From contig JALUZN010000248.1 of NCBI GenBank assembly GCA_027011835.1, forward strand, positions 1 to 8,805: 8,805 nt of DNA. Direction: 5' to 3'. Both the position numbers and the translations under genes were made by a program. This document shows, in pieces, positions 1-5,966 of this stretch. Source of the DNA: Draconibacterium sp. (GTDB lineage Bacteria > Bacteroidota > Bacteroidia > Bacteroidales > Prolixibacteraceae). The notes beneath the pieces were generated by a model, which ran no database searches, was not told where the DNA came from, and saw only the letters and a list, made by a program, of their open reading frames with translations. Numbering within the stretch: position 1 is the stretch's first letter; each line of letters starts with the position of its first letter.

Positions 1-1
1 A

Positions 2-118
2 CTAATCAGCGAAATAACTATGAAACTTAATAGAAGACCTCGAAAAAAATTGAACTATAAAACACCAGGAATTGTATTTTTAAATAAATTTGGGGATAAT
101 GTCGCACTTGCTTCTTGA
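2..118 (+). CDS. IS30-family transposase, C-terminal fragment (5' end outside window)
   Basis: An open frame enters from the left edge and stops at TGA 116-118, giving 38 residues. They include LNRRPRKKLNYKTP followed by VF, then VALAS at the end. The N-R-P-R-K-x-L-x-Y-x-T-P block followed by VF is the conserved C-terminus of IS30-family DDE transposases, just after the catalytic glutamate region, and those proteins often end close to this point. The catalytic DDE residues are not in the window, so I cannot tell whether the element is intact. The right terminal inverted repeat of an IS30 element should lie around or just after the stop (roughly 100-160), but without the left end it cannot be identified. 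The ATG at 20 is internal and is not a proposed start. Recognition is from the motif alone. Confidence 0.8.
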   Translation, partial: LISEITMKLNRRPRKKLNYKTPGIVFLNKFGDNVALAS

Positions 119-168
119 ATTTTCGATCTTTTTGAAATTTATATTTTTGATAACTTCAAAATAAAAAA

Positions 169-198
169 TTGTAGTTTGCGAGGAATTCATTAGTTTTG
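169..198 (+). promoter_or_regulatory. Bacteroidota-type promoter for DUF4290-murA
   Basis: TTG at 169-171 and TAGTTTTG at 191-198 are separated by 19 bases. This fits the Bacteroidota primary sigma factor consensus (TTG near -33, TAnnTTTG near -7). Transcription would start near 204, giving a leader of about 60 bases before the ATG at 265. It lies between the transposase stop and the first core gene, and is the only full match I found in that gap. Confidence 0.55.
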
Positions 199-221
199 CA
201 GAAATTCTTCTAATGAATTTC
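184..221. repeat. Interleaved inverted repeats over the -7 element and start site
   Basis: AATTCATTAG (184-193) is matched by CTAATGAATT (210-219), a perfect 10-base inverted repeat with a 16-base spacer. Inside it, GAAATTC (201-207) pairs with GAATTTC (215-221). The first arm overlaps the predicted -7 box and the second lies in the early leader. It could be an operator or an mRNA hairpin. AT-rich sequence produces such repeats by chance, so function is uncertain. Confidence 0.35.
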
Positions 222-264
222 AAAACTATTTCCTGAAATTTAATTAGTTACCAATATTATTTAC

Positions 265-861
265 ATGGATTACAATTCAAATAGAAAAAAACTTCAGATG
301 CCCGAATACGGCAGAAACATACAAAATATGGTTGAGTACCTGATGACCATTGAAGACAGGGAAAAACGAAATAAACATGCTCAAACCATTATCGATGTAA
401 TGGGAAATTTATATCCTTATTTGCGCGATGTGGCCGAGTTTAAACATAAATTGTGGGATCATTTGGCCATTATGACCGATTTTCAACTCGATATTGATTA
501 TCCGTACGATCTGCCATCGCCTTCAATTTTAACTGAGAAACCAAGCAAAGTTCCTTACAATCAGCACCATATTAAATATAAGCAATATGGTCGTACCATG
601 GAATTAATGATTGAAAAAGCCAGTGAAATGGAGGGCGAGGAACGAGAGGCAATGATTGAATTGCTGGCCAACCAAATGAAAAAATCGTATCTGGCATGGA
701 ATAAAGATGTGGTGGAAGACGAAAAAATTCTCGACGATCTTGTCCGGCTTTCTGACGGAAAATTAAATCCTCCAAAAGATTTAAAGTTAACCGAAACAAA
801 ACTTCTAATTTCGAAACCTAAAAAGAGTAAAAATAAAAGTAAGTCGAACAAAAGGCATTAA
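265..861 (+). CDS. DUF4290 family protein
   Basis: A 198-residue soluble protein matching the DUF4290 family, a Bacteroidota protein of unknown function usually encoded directly before murA. Visible marks are the N-terminal MPEYGRNIQNMVEY segment (residues 12-25), a mostly helical body rich in charged residues, the motif YNQHHIKYKQYGRTMELMI (about 98-116), and a strongly basic Lys/Ser tail (about 184-198). There is no signal peptide or membrane segment, so it is probably cytoplasmic. The ATG at 265 is the natural start, since the family begins close to the M-x-E-Y-G-R-N motif. murA begins 18 bases after its stop, so the two are probably co-transcribed from the promoter at 169-198. The linkage suggests a role connected to cell-wall precursor synthesis, but no biochemical function can be assigned from sequence. 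Family assignment is from recognition, not a profile search. Confidence 0.85.
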   Translation: MDYNSNRKKLQMPEYGRNIQNMVEYLMTIEDREKRNKHAQTIIDVMGNLYPYLRDVAEFKHKLWDHLAIMTDFQLDIDYPYDLPSPSILTEKPSKVPYNQHHIKYKQYGRTMELMIEKASEMEGEEREAMIELLANQMKKSYLAWNKDVVEDEKILDDLVRLSDGKLNPPKDLKLTETKLLISKPKKSKNKSKSNKRH

Positions 862-879
862 TTTTTTTAACCTTTTCAA

Positions 880-2184
880 ATGTCAACTTTTACAATAGAA
901 GGAGGTTCGAAATTAACGGGCGAAATAGTTCCTCAGGGAGCAAAAAACGAAGCTCTTCAAATTATTTGTGCCACACTTTTAACTGACCGTGATGTTCGTG
1001 TTGAAAACATACCCGAAATTCGCGATGTTTTAAGGCTAATCGATATTTTAAAAAGTTTGGGTGTTGACGTAGAGCGCATTAAAAAAGGTGTATTTCGGTT
1101 TAATTCCAAAAATATTGATATCGATTATCTGAAGTCGGTTGAATATGCCCAACAAGCTTCGAGTTTGCGTGGTTCGATAATGATTGTGGGGCCACTGTTA
1201 ACTCGTTTCGGGCAAGCATTTATTCCGCAACCCGGAGGCGATAAAATTGGGCGTCGACGAGTTGATACGCATTTTATAGGTTTGCAAAAACTGGGAGCCT
1301 CTTTTCGTTACGATGCCGAAAATCATTGGTATTCGGTTTCGGCAAAAAAACTTGTTGGAAAATATATGTTACTCGATGAGGCATCGGTAACCGGAACGGC
1401 AAATATTGTAATGGCGGCAGTACTTGCCGAAGGAACAACAACCATTTATAATGCAGCTTGCGAACCCTATTTGCAACAGCTTTGTAAGATGTTGGTCTCG
1501 ATGGGAGCAAAAATTAGAGGAATAGGTTCCAATCTTCTTACCATCGATGGAGTAACTTCACTTAGCGGTTGCAATCATCGTATTCTTCCCGACATGATTG
1601 AAGTAGGAAGCTTTATCGGCCTTGCAGCAATGACCGCTTCAGAAATTACAATTAAAGATGTTGGTATAAAACATTTGGGAATTATTCCGGCTTCATTTCG
1701 CCAAATGGGAATAAAAGTAGAACAAAAGGGCGACGATTTAGTAGTGAAAGACACTGCCCATTACGAAATGGAATCGTATATAGATGGTTCAATAATGACC
1801 ATTTCAGATGCTCCGTGGCCGGGGCTTACCCCCGATTTGCTAAGTGTTTTTTTGGTGGTGGCAACGCAGGCAAAAGGAAGTGTTTTAATACATCAAAAAA
1901 TGTTTGAAAGTCGCCTGTTTTTTGTCGATAAATTAATTGATATGGGAGCACAAATTATTTTATGCGATCCGCACCGGGCTACGGTAATAGGATTGAATCG
2001 CGAGAATAGTTTGCACGGTACAAAGATGACATCACCCGATATTCGTGCAGGAATAGCCCTGTTAATTGCAGCTATGTCGGCAAAAGGGAAAAGTACCATT
2101 GAAAACATTGAACAGATTGACCGAGGATATGAAGATATTGAGGGGCGACTCAATAAAATGGGCGCGAAAATATCGAGAAAATAA
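880..2184 (+). CDS. murA: UDP-N-acetylglucosamine 1-carboxyvinyltransferase MurA (Asp active-site variant)
   Basis: Transfers enolpyruvate from phosphoenolpyruvate to UDP-GlcNAc, the first committed step of peptidoglycan synthesis in the cytoplasm. At 434 residues it has the usual family length, with the two-lobed EPSP-synthase-like fold. Counterparts of known E. coli residues are visible: Lys22-Asn23 (QGAKNEAL), Arg97 (Ec Arg91), Arg126 (Ec Arg120), Asp319 (Ec Asp305), Arg345 (Ec Arg331) and Arg389 (Ec Arg397). The catalytic loop reads PGGDKIGRRRVD. Asp121 (GAT, 1240-1242) replaces the Cys115 that acts as general acid and is alkylated by fosfomycin. The same Cys-to-Asp change occurs in mycobacterial and chlamydial MurA, where it gives fosfomycin insensitivity while retaining activity, so the enzyme should be active but resistant. 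It sits 18 bases after the DUF4290 gene with no promoter of its own seen. There is no sign of truncation. Confidence 0.97.
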   Translation: MSTFTIEGGSKLTGEIVPQGAKNEALQIICATLLTDRDVRVENIPEIRDVLRLIDILKSLGVDVERIKKGVFRFNSKNIDIDYLKSVEYAQQASSLRGSIMIVGPLLTRFGQAFIPQPGGDKIGRRRVDTHFIGLQKLGASFRYDAENHWYSVSAKKLVGKYMLLDEASVTGTANIVMAAVLAEGTTTIYNAACEPYLQQLCKMLVSMGAKIRGIGSNLLTIDGVTSLSGCNHRILPDMIEVGSFIGLAAMTASEITIKDVGIKHLGIIPASFRQMGIKVEQKGDDLVVKDTAHYEMESYIDGSIMTISDAPWPGLTPDLLSVFLVVATQAKGSVLIHQKMFESRLFFVDKLIDMGAQIILCDPHRATVIGLNRENSLHGTKMTSPDIRAGIALLIAAMSAKGKSTIENIEQIDRGYEDIEGRLNKMGAKISRK

Positions 2185-2239
2185 TATCAGAATGAATCGA
2201 AATTAAAATTTAATCTTAAACTTTTGAGCTCCAAAATGG

Positions 2240-2268
2240 TTGCATATATATCGATTTTTATATTTTTG
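2240..2268 (+). promoter_or_regulatory. Bacteroidota-type promoter for the TlpA-like gene
   Basis: TTG at 2240-2242, an 18-base spacer, then TATTTTTG at 2261-2268 match the TTG / TAnnTTTG consensus. The start site would be near 2275, about 19 bases before the ATG at 2294. The boxes lie inside a long imperfect inverted repeat (TTTTGAG-ct-CCAAAA at 2222-2236 against TTTTGGCTC-g-AAAA at 2264-2277), which could be an operator or a poor murA terminator. Confidence 0.55.
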
Positions 2269-2293
2269 GCTCGAAAATTAAATAAATAGGAAA

Positions 2294-2809
2294 ATGAAGA
2301 AAGTATTTTTAGTTGTGGCGATAATGTTTTTGGGAACAGGTATGCTGTTTTCTCAAAATAAAATTGGAATTAATATTGGTGATAAAGCTCCCGAGTTAAT
2401 TGGAAAAACACCAAGTGGAGAGACAATAAAATTATCCGACTTGAAAGGGAAAATGGTATTGATTGACTTTTGGGCATCGTGGTGTGGTCCATGTCGAAGA
2501 GAAAACCCGACAGTTGTGCGGGCTTATTATAACTATCATAAAAAGAAATTTACAAAAGGAGACGGTTTTACCGTTTTTGGTGTGTCGTTAGACAAAACTG
2601 CAAGTTCGTGGAAAAGTGCAATTGAACACGACAAATTGGTTTGGCCAACACACATTAGCGATTTAAAAGGGTGGGGGTCGAAACATGCTGCTGTGTACGG
2701 TGTACGAAGCATTCCTTCAAACTTTTTGATTGATGGAAATGGAATAATTGTAGGAAAAGGGCTGCGTGGTCCTGCACTGGAATCGGCTCTGAAAAAGTTC
2801 GCAAAATAG
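2294..2809 (+). CDS. Secreted TlpA/ResA-like thioredoxin-fold protein
   Basis: A 171-residue thiol-disulfide oxidoreductase of the TlpA/AhpC-TSA-like group. Residues 1-20 form a signal peptide (MKK, a hydrophobic stretch, then LFS before Gln21), with cleavage likely near Ser20. No lipobox cysteine is seen, so the mature protein is probably soluble in the periplasm. The redox motif WCGPC is at 63-67 (Cys64, Cys67), preceded by GKMVLIDFWAS. The cis-proline opposite the active site is Pro141 in RSIPSNFLID, and GDKAPE (29-34) is the typical start of the redoxin domain. These proteins reduce or shuffle disulfides outside the cytoplasm, often for cytochrome c maturation or oxidative stress. No cytochrome genes are nearby, so the substrate is unknown. 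A short purine run (AGGAAA) precedes the ATG. It has its own promoter and a downstream hairpin, so it is probably monocistronic. Confidence 0.93.
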   Translation: MKKVFLVVAIMFLGTGMLFSQNKIGINIGDKAPELIGKTPSGETIKLSDLKGKMVLIDFWASWCGPCRRENPTVVRAYYNYHKKKFTKGDGFTVFGVSLDKTASSWKSAIEHDKLVWPTHISDLKGWGSKHAAVYGVRSIPSNFLIDGNGIIVGKGLRGPALESALKKFAK

Positions 2810-2848
2810 ATGCTGTGAAGGTACTCTTTTAAGGTATCTCTAACTATT

Positions 2849-2888
2849 ACAAATTGGCACTTCGGAAACAGCCGGGGTGCCAATTTGT
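2849..2888 (+). terminator. Long hairpin terminator after the TlpA-like gene
   Basis: ACAAATTGGCAC (2849-2860) pairs perfectly with GTGCCAATTTGT (2877-2888). The stem continues inward through two G-U pairs and CGG/CCG, closing on the loop AAACAG (2866-2871), for about 17 pairs. The downstream tract CGTTTATATTTG is T-rich but not a clean U-run. It lies 40 bases past the stop and before grpE, as expected for a transcript end. Confidence 0.75.
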
Positions 2889-2916
2889 CGTTTATATTTG
2901 CATGGCAATATTTTTG
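2885..2916 (+). promoter_or_regulatory. Candidate promoter for grpE-dnaJ
   Basis: TATTTTTG at 2909-2916 matches the -7 consensus TAnnTTTG. The nearest TTG is 2885-2887, 21 bases upstream, slightly long. A second -7 match, TATATTTG at 2893-2900, has no TTG at the right distance. The start site would be near 2922, leaving a leader of about 54 bases. No CIRCE element (TTAGCACTC-N9-GAGTGCTAA) is present, so HrcA control is not supported. Confidence 0.4.
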
Positions 2917-2975
2917 TTATAAGGCACGCAAGAAAAAAGCGAAGAATTTGATGTAAAACTCAAACTGTGTAGATT

Positions 2976-3569
2976 ATGGTAAAGGAAAAAATAGAAAAAG
3001 AAGAGGAAAAAGTTGTGGAAAATGCTTCAAAGTCGGAGGAGACTAAGAATGTAGACAAAGAGGAAACAAAGGAGCATACAAAAGGGAAGAAACGTAAATT
3101 GAAAAAAGATAAAAAACAGATTGAAATAGATGAGTTAAAAGAAAAACTCAACGAAATTTCGGATAAGCATTTAAGGTTGCAGGCGGAATTCGATAATTTC
3201 CGGCGTAGAACAATGAAAGAAAAAGCCGATTTAATTAAGTCGGGAGGCGAGTCGGTTTTAATTAATATTCTGCCGGTTATCGATGATTTTGAGCGAGCAC
3301 TCAATTCGTTGAAAGATGTTGCCGACGACGATGCAGGGAAACAGGGAACAACTTTGATTTACAATAAGTTCGAGGAGTTTCTGAAACAGAATAACGTAAA
3401 AGAGATTGAGGCGTTAAATCAGGATTTTGATGTTGATTTGCACGAAGCATTAACAAAAGTTCCTGCTCCCGATGAGAAATTGAAAGGAAAAGTTGTTGAT
3501 GTTATTCAGAAAGGATATTTACTGAATGATAAGGTAATCCGGTTTGCCAAAGTTGTAATCGGAGAATAA
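2976..3569 (+). CDS. grpE: Nucleotide exchange factor GrpE
   Basis: The 197-residue co-chaperone that releases ADP from DnaK and resets its substrate cycle. Residues 1-48 are a highly charged Lys/Glu region, commonly disordered in GrpE. Residues about 49-85 continue as the long dimerising helix, ending in the family motif LRLQAEFDNFRRRTMKEK (about 66-83). Then come LPVIDDFERAL (99-109), a four-helix/beta-wing region with LHEALTKVPAP (155-165), and the C-terminal signature GYLLNDKVIRFAKVVIGE (180-197). The Phe190 position is usually Pro in proteobacterial GrpE; Phe is, as I recall, common in Bacteroidota. The ATG at 2976 gives a standard-length protein. dnaJ follows after 14 bases, so the two form an operon. 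dnaK is not in the window and must be elsewhere. Confidence 0.97.
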   Translation: MVKEKIEKEEEKVVENASKSEETKNVDKEETKEHTKGKKRKLKKDKKQIEIDELKEKLNEISDKHLRLQAEFDNFRRRTMKEKADLIKSGGESVLINILPVIDDFERALNSLKDVADDDAGKQGTTLIYNKFEEFLKQNNVKEIEALNQDFDVDLHEALTKVPAPDEKLKGKVVDVIQKGYLLNDKVIRFAKVVIGE

Positions 3570-3583
3570 AAGCGATTCAAAAA

Positions 3584-4732
3584 ATGTCGAAAAGAGATTA
3601 TTACGAAGTGCTGGGTGTAAGCAAAGATGCCAGCCCCGAAGAGATAAAAAAGGCTTATCGGAAAAAAGCGATTCAATTTCACCCCGATAAAAATCCGGGA
3701 GATAAAAAAGCCGAGGAGAATTTCAAAGAGGCTGCCGAGGCGTACGAAGTGTTAAGTAATGCCGAGAAGAAGCAGCGATACGACCAGTATGGCCATGCCG
3801 GAATGGGCGGTGCTGCCGGCGGTGGTTTTGGCGGTGGTTTCTCGAATGTCGAGGATATTTTTTCTTCGTTTGGCGATATTTTTGGTGGCCACTTTGGTGG
3901 TTTCGGTGGTTTTGGCGGTAGTCGGGGTAGTAACCGTCATGTTAGCCGAGGTTCCGATTTGCGTGTAAAAGTAAAGCTTACTCTTTCGGAAGTGGTGCAC
4001 GGTGTTGAGAAAAAAATTAAGGTGAAAAAATACGTCGCCTGTAAACATTGTAATGGTACAGGTGCCAAAAATGGTTCGGCGCATTCAACCTGTGGAACCT
4101 GCCGGGGAACTGGGCAAGTAACACGTGTTGCAAATACAATTCTTGGGCAAATGCAAACGTCATCGGTTTGTCCTACCTGCCATGGCGATGGGAAAATTAT
4201 TACCGATAAGTGTAACTTTTGTGCCGGAGAGGGAGTCTTGCGCGACGAAGAGATTATTACTATTAAAATTCCGGCAGGTGTTGGCGAAGGCATGCAGATG
4301 AATGTTTCGAATAAAGGAAATGCAGGCCGTCGTGGTGGACTAAATGGCGATTTGCTGGTTGTTATTACCGAAGAAAAGCACCCAGAGTTGGTGCGAGACG
4401 ATAACAATTTAATCTATAATCTTTTCCTTTCGTTTCCCGAAATTACCTTGGGTACAACTGCCGAAATACCAACAGTCGACAGCAAAGTAAAAGTGAAAAT
4501 TGAGGCTGGTACACAACCCGAAAAGATTTTGCGGTTGCGTGGAAAAGGAATACCCGATGTAAATGGATATGGAAAAGGCGATTTGCTGGTTCGTGTTCAT
4601 GTTTGGATTCCGAAAAAGCTTAGCAACGAAGAGAAAAGAGTATTGGAAAAACTTAAAGATTCTCCCGGTTTTCAAGGCGGCCCTTCAGCTTCCGAAAAAT
4701 CGTTTTTTGCGAAAATGAAAGATATGTTTTAA
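3584..4732 (+). CDS. dnaJ: Chaperone DnaJ (type I Hsp40)
   Basis: A 382-residue co-chaperone that delivers unfolded clients to DnaK and stimulates its ATPase. All type I domains are present. The J domain (about 1-70) carries HPD at 33-35. The Gly/Phe-rich linker (about 72-115) is encoded by repetitive GGT/GGC/TTT codons. The zinc domain has four CxxCxGxG-type repeats with cysteine pairs 153/156, 170/173, 196/199 and 210/213. The beta-sandwich substrate domain and dimerisation region follow to the C-terminus. Length and order are normal and no key residue is missing. The third repeat reads CPTCHGDG and the fourth CNFCAGEG, conservative variants. It is probably transcribed with grpE. The Crp/Fnr-type gene starts only 26 bases after its stop with no good promoter between, so read-through into that regulator is likely. 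Confidence 0.98.
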   Translation: MSKRDYYEVLGVSKDASPEEIKKAYRKKAIQFHPDKNPGDKKAEENFKEAAEAYEVLSNAEKKQRYDQYGHAGMGGAAGGGFGGGFSNVEDIFSSFGDIFGGHFGGFGGFGGSRGSNRHVSRGSDLRVKVKLTLSEVVHGVEKKIKVKKYVACKHCNGTGAKNGSAHSTCGTCRGTGQVTRVANTILGQMQTSSVCPTCHGDGKIITDKCNFCAGEGVLRDEEIITIKIPAGVGEGMQMNVSNKGNAGRRGGLNGDLLVVITEEKHPELVRDDNNLIYNLFLSFPEITLGTTAEIPTVDSKVKVKIEAGTQPEKILRLRGKGIPDVNGYGKGDLLVRVHVWIPKKLSNEEKRVLEKLKDSPGFQGGPSASEKSFFAKMKDMF

Positions 4733-4758
4733 TAGAGGACATTTGCTCCGCTTGATAC

Positions 4759-5388
4759 GTGAAAAAGTTTAGTAAAAAATATAGCTTTCTTGAAAAAGAA
4801 CTTCAAAATGAAATTTTGTCGGTTGGAGTTAAAAAGATTTTTGATGCAAACGAAATAATAATTCGCGAGGGGCAGTTTATATCCAGTTTTCCGTTAGTTT
4901 TGAGTGGCTCGGTGCGTGTGTCGCGAACAAACAATGACGGGAATGAATTACTTCTTTACTATTTAAACGAAAACGAAATTTGTGCCATGTCGTTAACTTG
5001 TTGTATGGCGCAGATAAAAAGTAACATTAATGCGGTTGCCGAAGAGCGAACAGAAGTCCTTTTAATTCCGGTTGAGATGCTTGATATTTGGATTACAAAA
5101 TATCCCGAGTGGAAACAGTTTGTGATGCACACTTTTCAGAATCGTTTTCGCGAATTAGTTGAAACGGTTGATTCGATTGCATTTTTAAAACTCGATGAAC
5201 GCTTGGTTAAATATTTTATCGATAAAAACGAAAGTACAGGAGTAACAACATATTCAGGTACCCATCAGGAGCTTGCTCTACAATTAAACTCTTCGCGCGA
5301 AGTAATCTCCCGATTACTAAAAAAACTTGAGAACGATGGAAAAATAAAACTTTCGAGAAATTTTATCGACTTTTCGGGACTTGTGTGA
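4759..5388 (+). CDS. Crp/Fnr-family transcriptional regulator
   Basis: A 209-residue activator/repressor with an N-terminal cyclic-nucleotide-binding-like beta barrel (about 15-115), a long dimerisation helix (about 117-140) and a C-terminal winged helix. The HTH spans about 168-190 with recognition helix SSREVISRLLKKL. Its Arg180, Glu181 and Arg185 fall at the same positions as the DNA-contacting residues of E. coli CRP, and Ser184 resembles FNR. The cAMP phosphate-binding cassette is absent. In its place is ICAMSLTCC with Cys75, Cys81 and Cys82, so cAMP binding is unlikely and a thiol, metal or redox signal is possible (inference). The N-terminal Fe-S cysteine set of FNR is missing. The start must be GTG 4759: the codon two before it in frame is a TGA stop (4753-4755) and no ATG lies near. 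It is probably expressed with grpE-dnaJ, 26 bases upstream. Its regulon is unknown. Confidence 0.9.
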   Translation: MKKFSKKYSFLEKELQNEILSVGVKKIFDANEIIIREGQFISSFPLVLSGSVRVSRTNNDGNELLLYYLNENEICAMSLTCCMAQIKSNINAVAEERTEVLLIPVEMLDIWITKYPEWKQFVMHTFQNRFRELVETVDSIAFLKLDERLVKYFIDKNESTGVTTYSGTHQELALQLNSSREVISRLLKKLENDGKIKLSRNFIDFSGLV

Positions 5389-5399
5389 CCTGTGTTACA
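5384..5399. promoter_or_regulatory. CRP-like palindrome TGTGA-N6-TTACA over the crp/fnr stop codon
   Basis: TGTGA (5384-5388), six bases, then TTACA (5395-5399) differ from the CRP consensus TGTGA-N6-TCACA at one base. The regulator encoded just upstream has the CRP-type contact residues Arg180/Glu181/Arg185, so it could bind this site. The position over its own stop codon, about 570 bases from the next gene, is unusual for a promoter operator. Chance occurrence is a real possibility. Confidence 0.3.
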
Positions 5400-5441
5400 G
5401 ACCAGTTTTCTAACTCTTATTTAATTTGTACCAGACAATTC

Positions 5442-5469
5442 AAAGTAAATAGTTCATAGCTTTTACTTT
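5442..5469. repeat. AT-rich inverted repeat in the crp/fnr 3' region
   Basis: AAAGTAAA (5442-5449) and TTTACTTT (5462-5469) form a perfect 8-base inverted repeat around a 12-base loop, followed by AAAATTTTT. It might be a weak terminator for the regulator gene. Pairing is all A-T except one G-C pair, so it is weak alone. Confidence 0.3.
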
Positions 5470-5511
5470 AAAATTTTTGGGTTATAAAATCGGTTAGTAG
5501 TTGAAGGTTGT

Positions 5512-5545
5512 AAGCCGGGTTCAGTGGAATCCGGCTTTTCTTTTT
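5512..5545 (+). terminator. Strong intrinsic terminator
   Basis: AAGCCGGGTTC (5512-5522) pairs with GAATCCGGCTT (5527-5537), 11 pairs including one G-U, around the loop AGTG. TTCTTTTT follows directly (5538-5545). This is a textbook Rho-independent terminator on the plus strand. It probably ends the grpE-dnaJ-crp/fnr transcript, leaving a 3' untranslated region of about 150 bases, or ends a small RNA starting inside that region. Confidence 0.85.
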
Positions 5546-5966
5546 ATAGACTGCGTAGCTTTTCCGAGTGAAGCGAACTCAGAGATCAGTTTAAAAAGTT
5601 GTGGAGAATAAAACCTTATTCTTAGATTTTAAAGTTTAGTAGCCAATTTTGCAAATAAGTAGTATCAAACCTTATTGAACTATCTTTAGAATACTGTTCT
5701 TCTGTTTTAATAATTGTATTCAAATAGTAGTCGCAAAACAGACTCCCCTTTTTTATTGAATAATAATGATTTCAAATCAATATTTTCGACAATAAAAAAG
5801 AGATTATTGAGGTTATTTAATCGGCTCCTTAATTTGAAACTATTCCTATTCGAAACTTCAATAAATAAAGACAATAATAAACTTGCATTTCTCGAAATAT
5901 TTCATGTTTTCTTGTTTATTTCCCGCCAACTTAAACTATTTTTACATTCTTTAAAAGAAAACAGAT
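5546..5966. other. Gene-poor AT-rich spacer before the response regulator
   Basis: No credible gene was found. A TTG-started frame (5714-6037) overlaps the regulator start in another frame and reads as low-complexity translated spacer. A short GC-richer islet lies at about 5551-5590 with an imperfect palindrome (GAGT 5566-5569, ACTC 5577-5580). The 10-mer AAACCTTATT occurs twice (5611-5620 and 5667-5676). The best promoter candidate for the regulator is TATTTTTA at 5937-5944, seven of eight matches to TAnnTTTG, with TTG at 5912-5914 at a rather long 22-base spacing. No sigma-54 GG-N10-GC promoter with good context was seen. Confidence 0.5.

Noticed and set aside
561..851. Minus-strand open frames inside the DUF4290 gene
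   Set aside because: They are antisense to a recognised conserved protein and show Ser/Phe/Ile-rich composition typical of reverse-complement reading.
2814..2828. Second CRP-like half-site TGTGA after the TlpA-like gene
   Set aside because: The matching half six bases on is TCTTT, too far from TCACA for a credible palindrome.
2856..2940. Sigma-54 promoter, suggested by TTGGCAC and AAGGCACG
   Set aside because: Neither GG is followed by GC after the required 10-base spacing, and the first lies in a terminator stem.
2885..2975. CIRCE (HrcA) operator before grpE
   Set aside because: The TTAGCACTC-N9-GAGTGCTAA pattern was looked for and is absent in the intergenic region.
3937..4407. A 156-codon minus-strand frame within dnaJ
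   Set aside because: It is antisense to the zinc-finger and substrate domains of an intact DnaJ and has no motif of its own.
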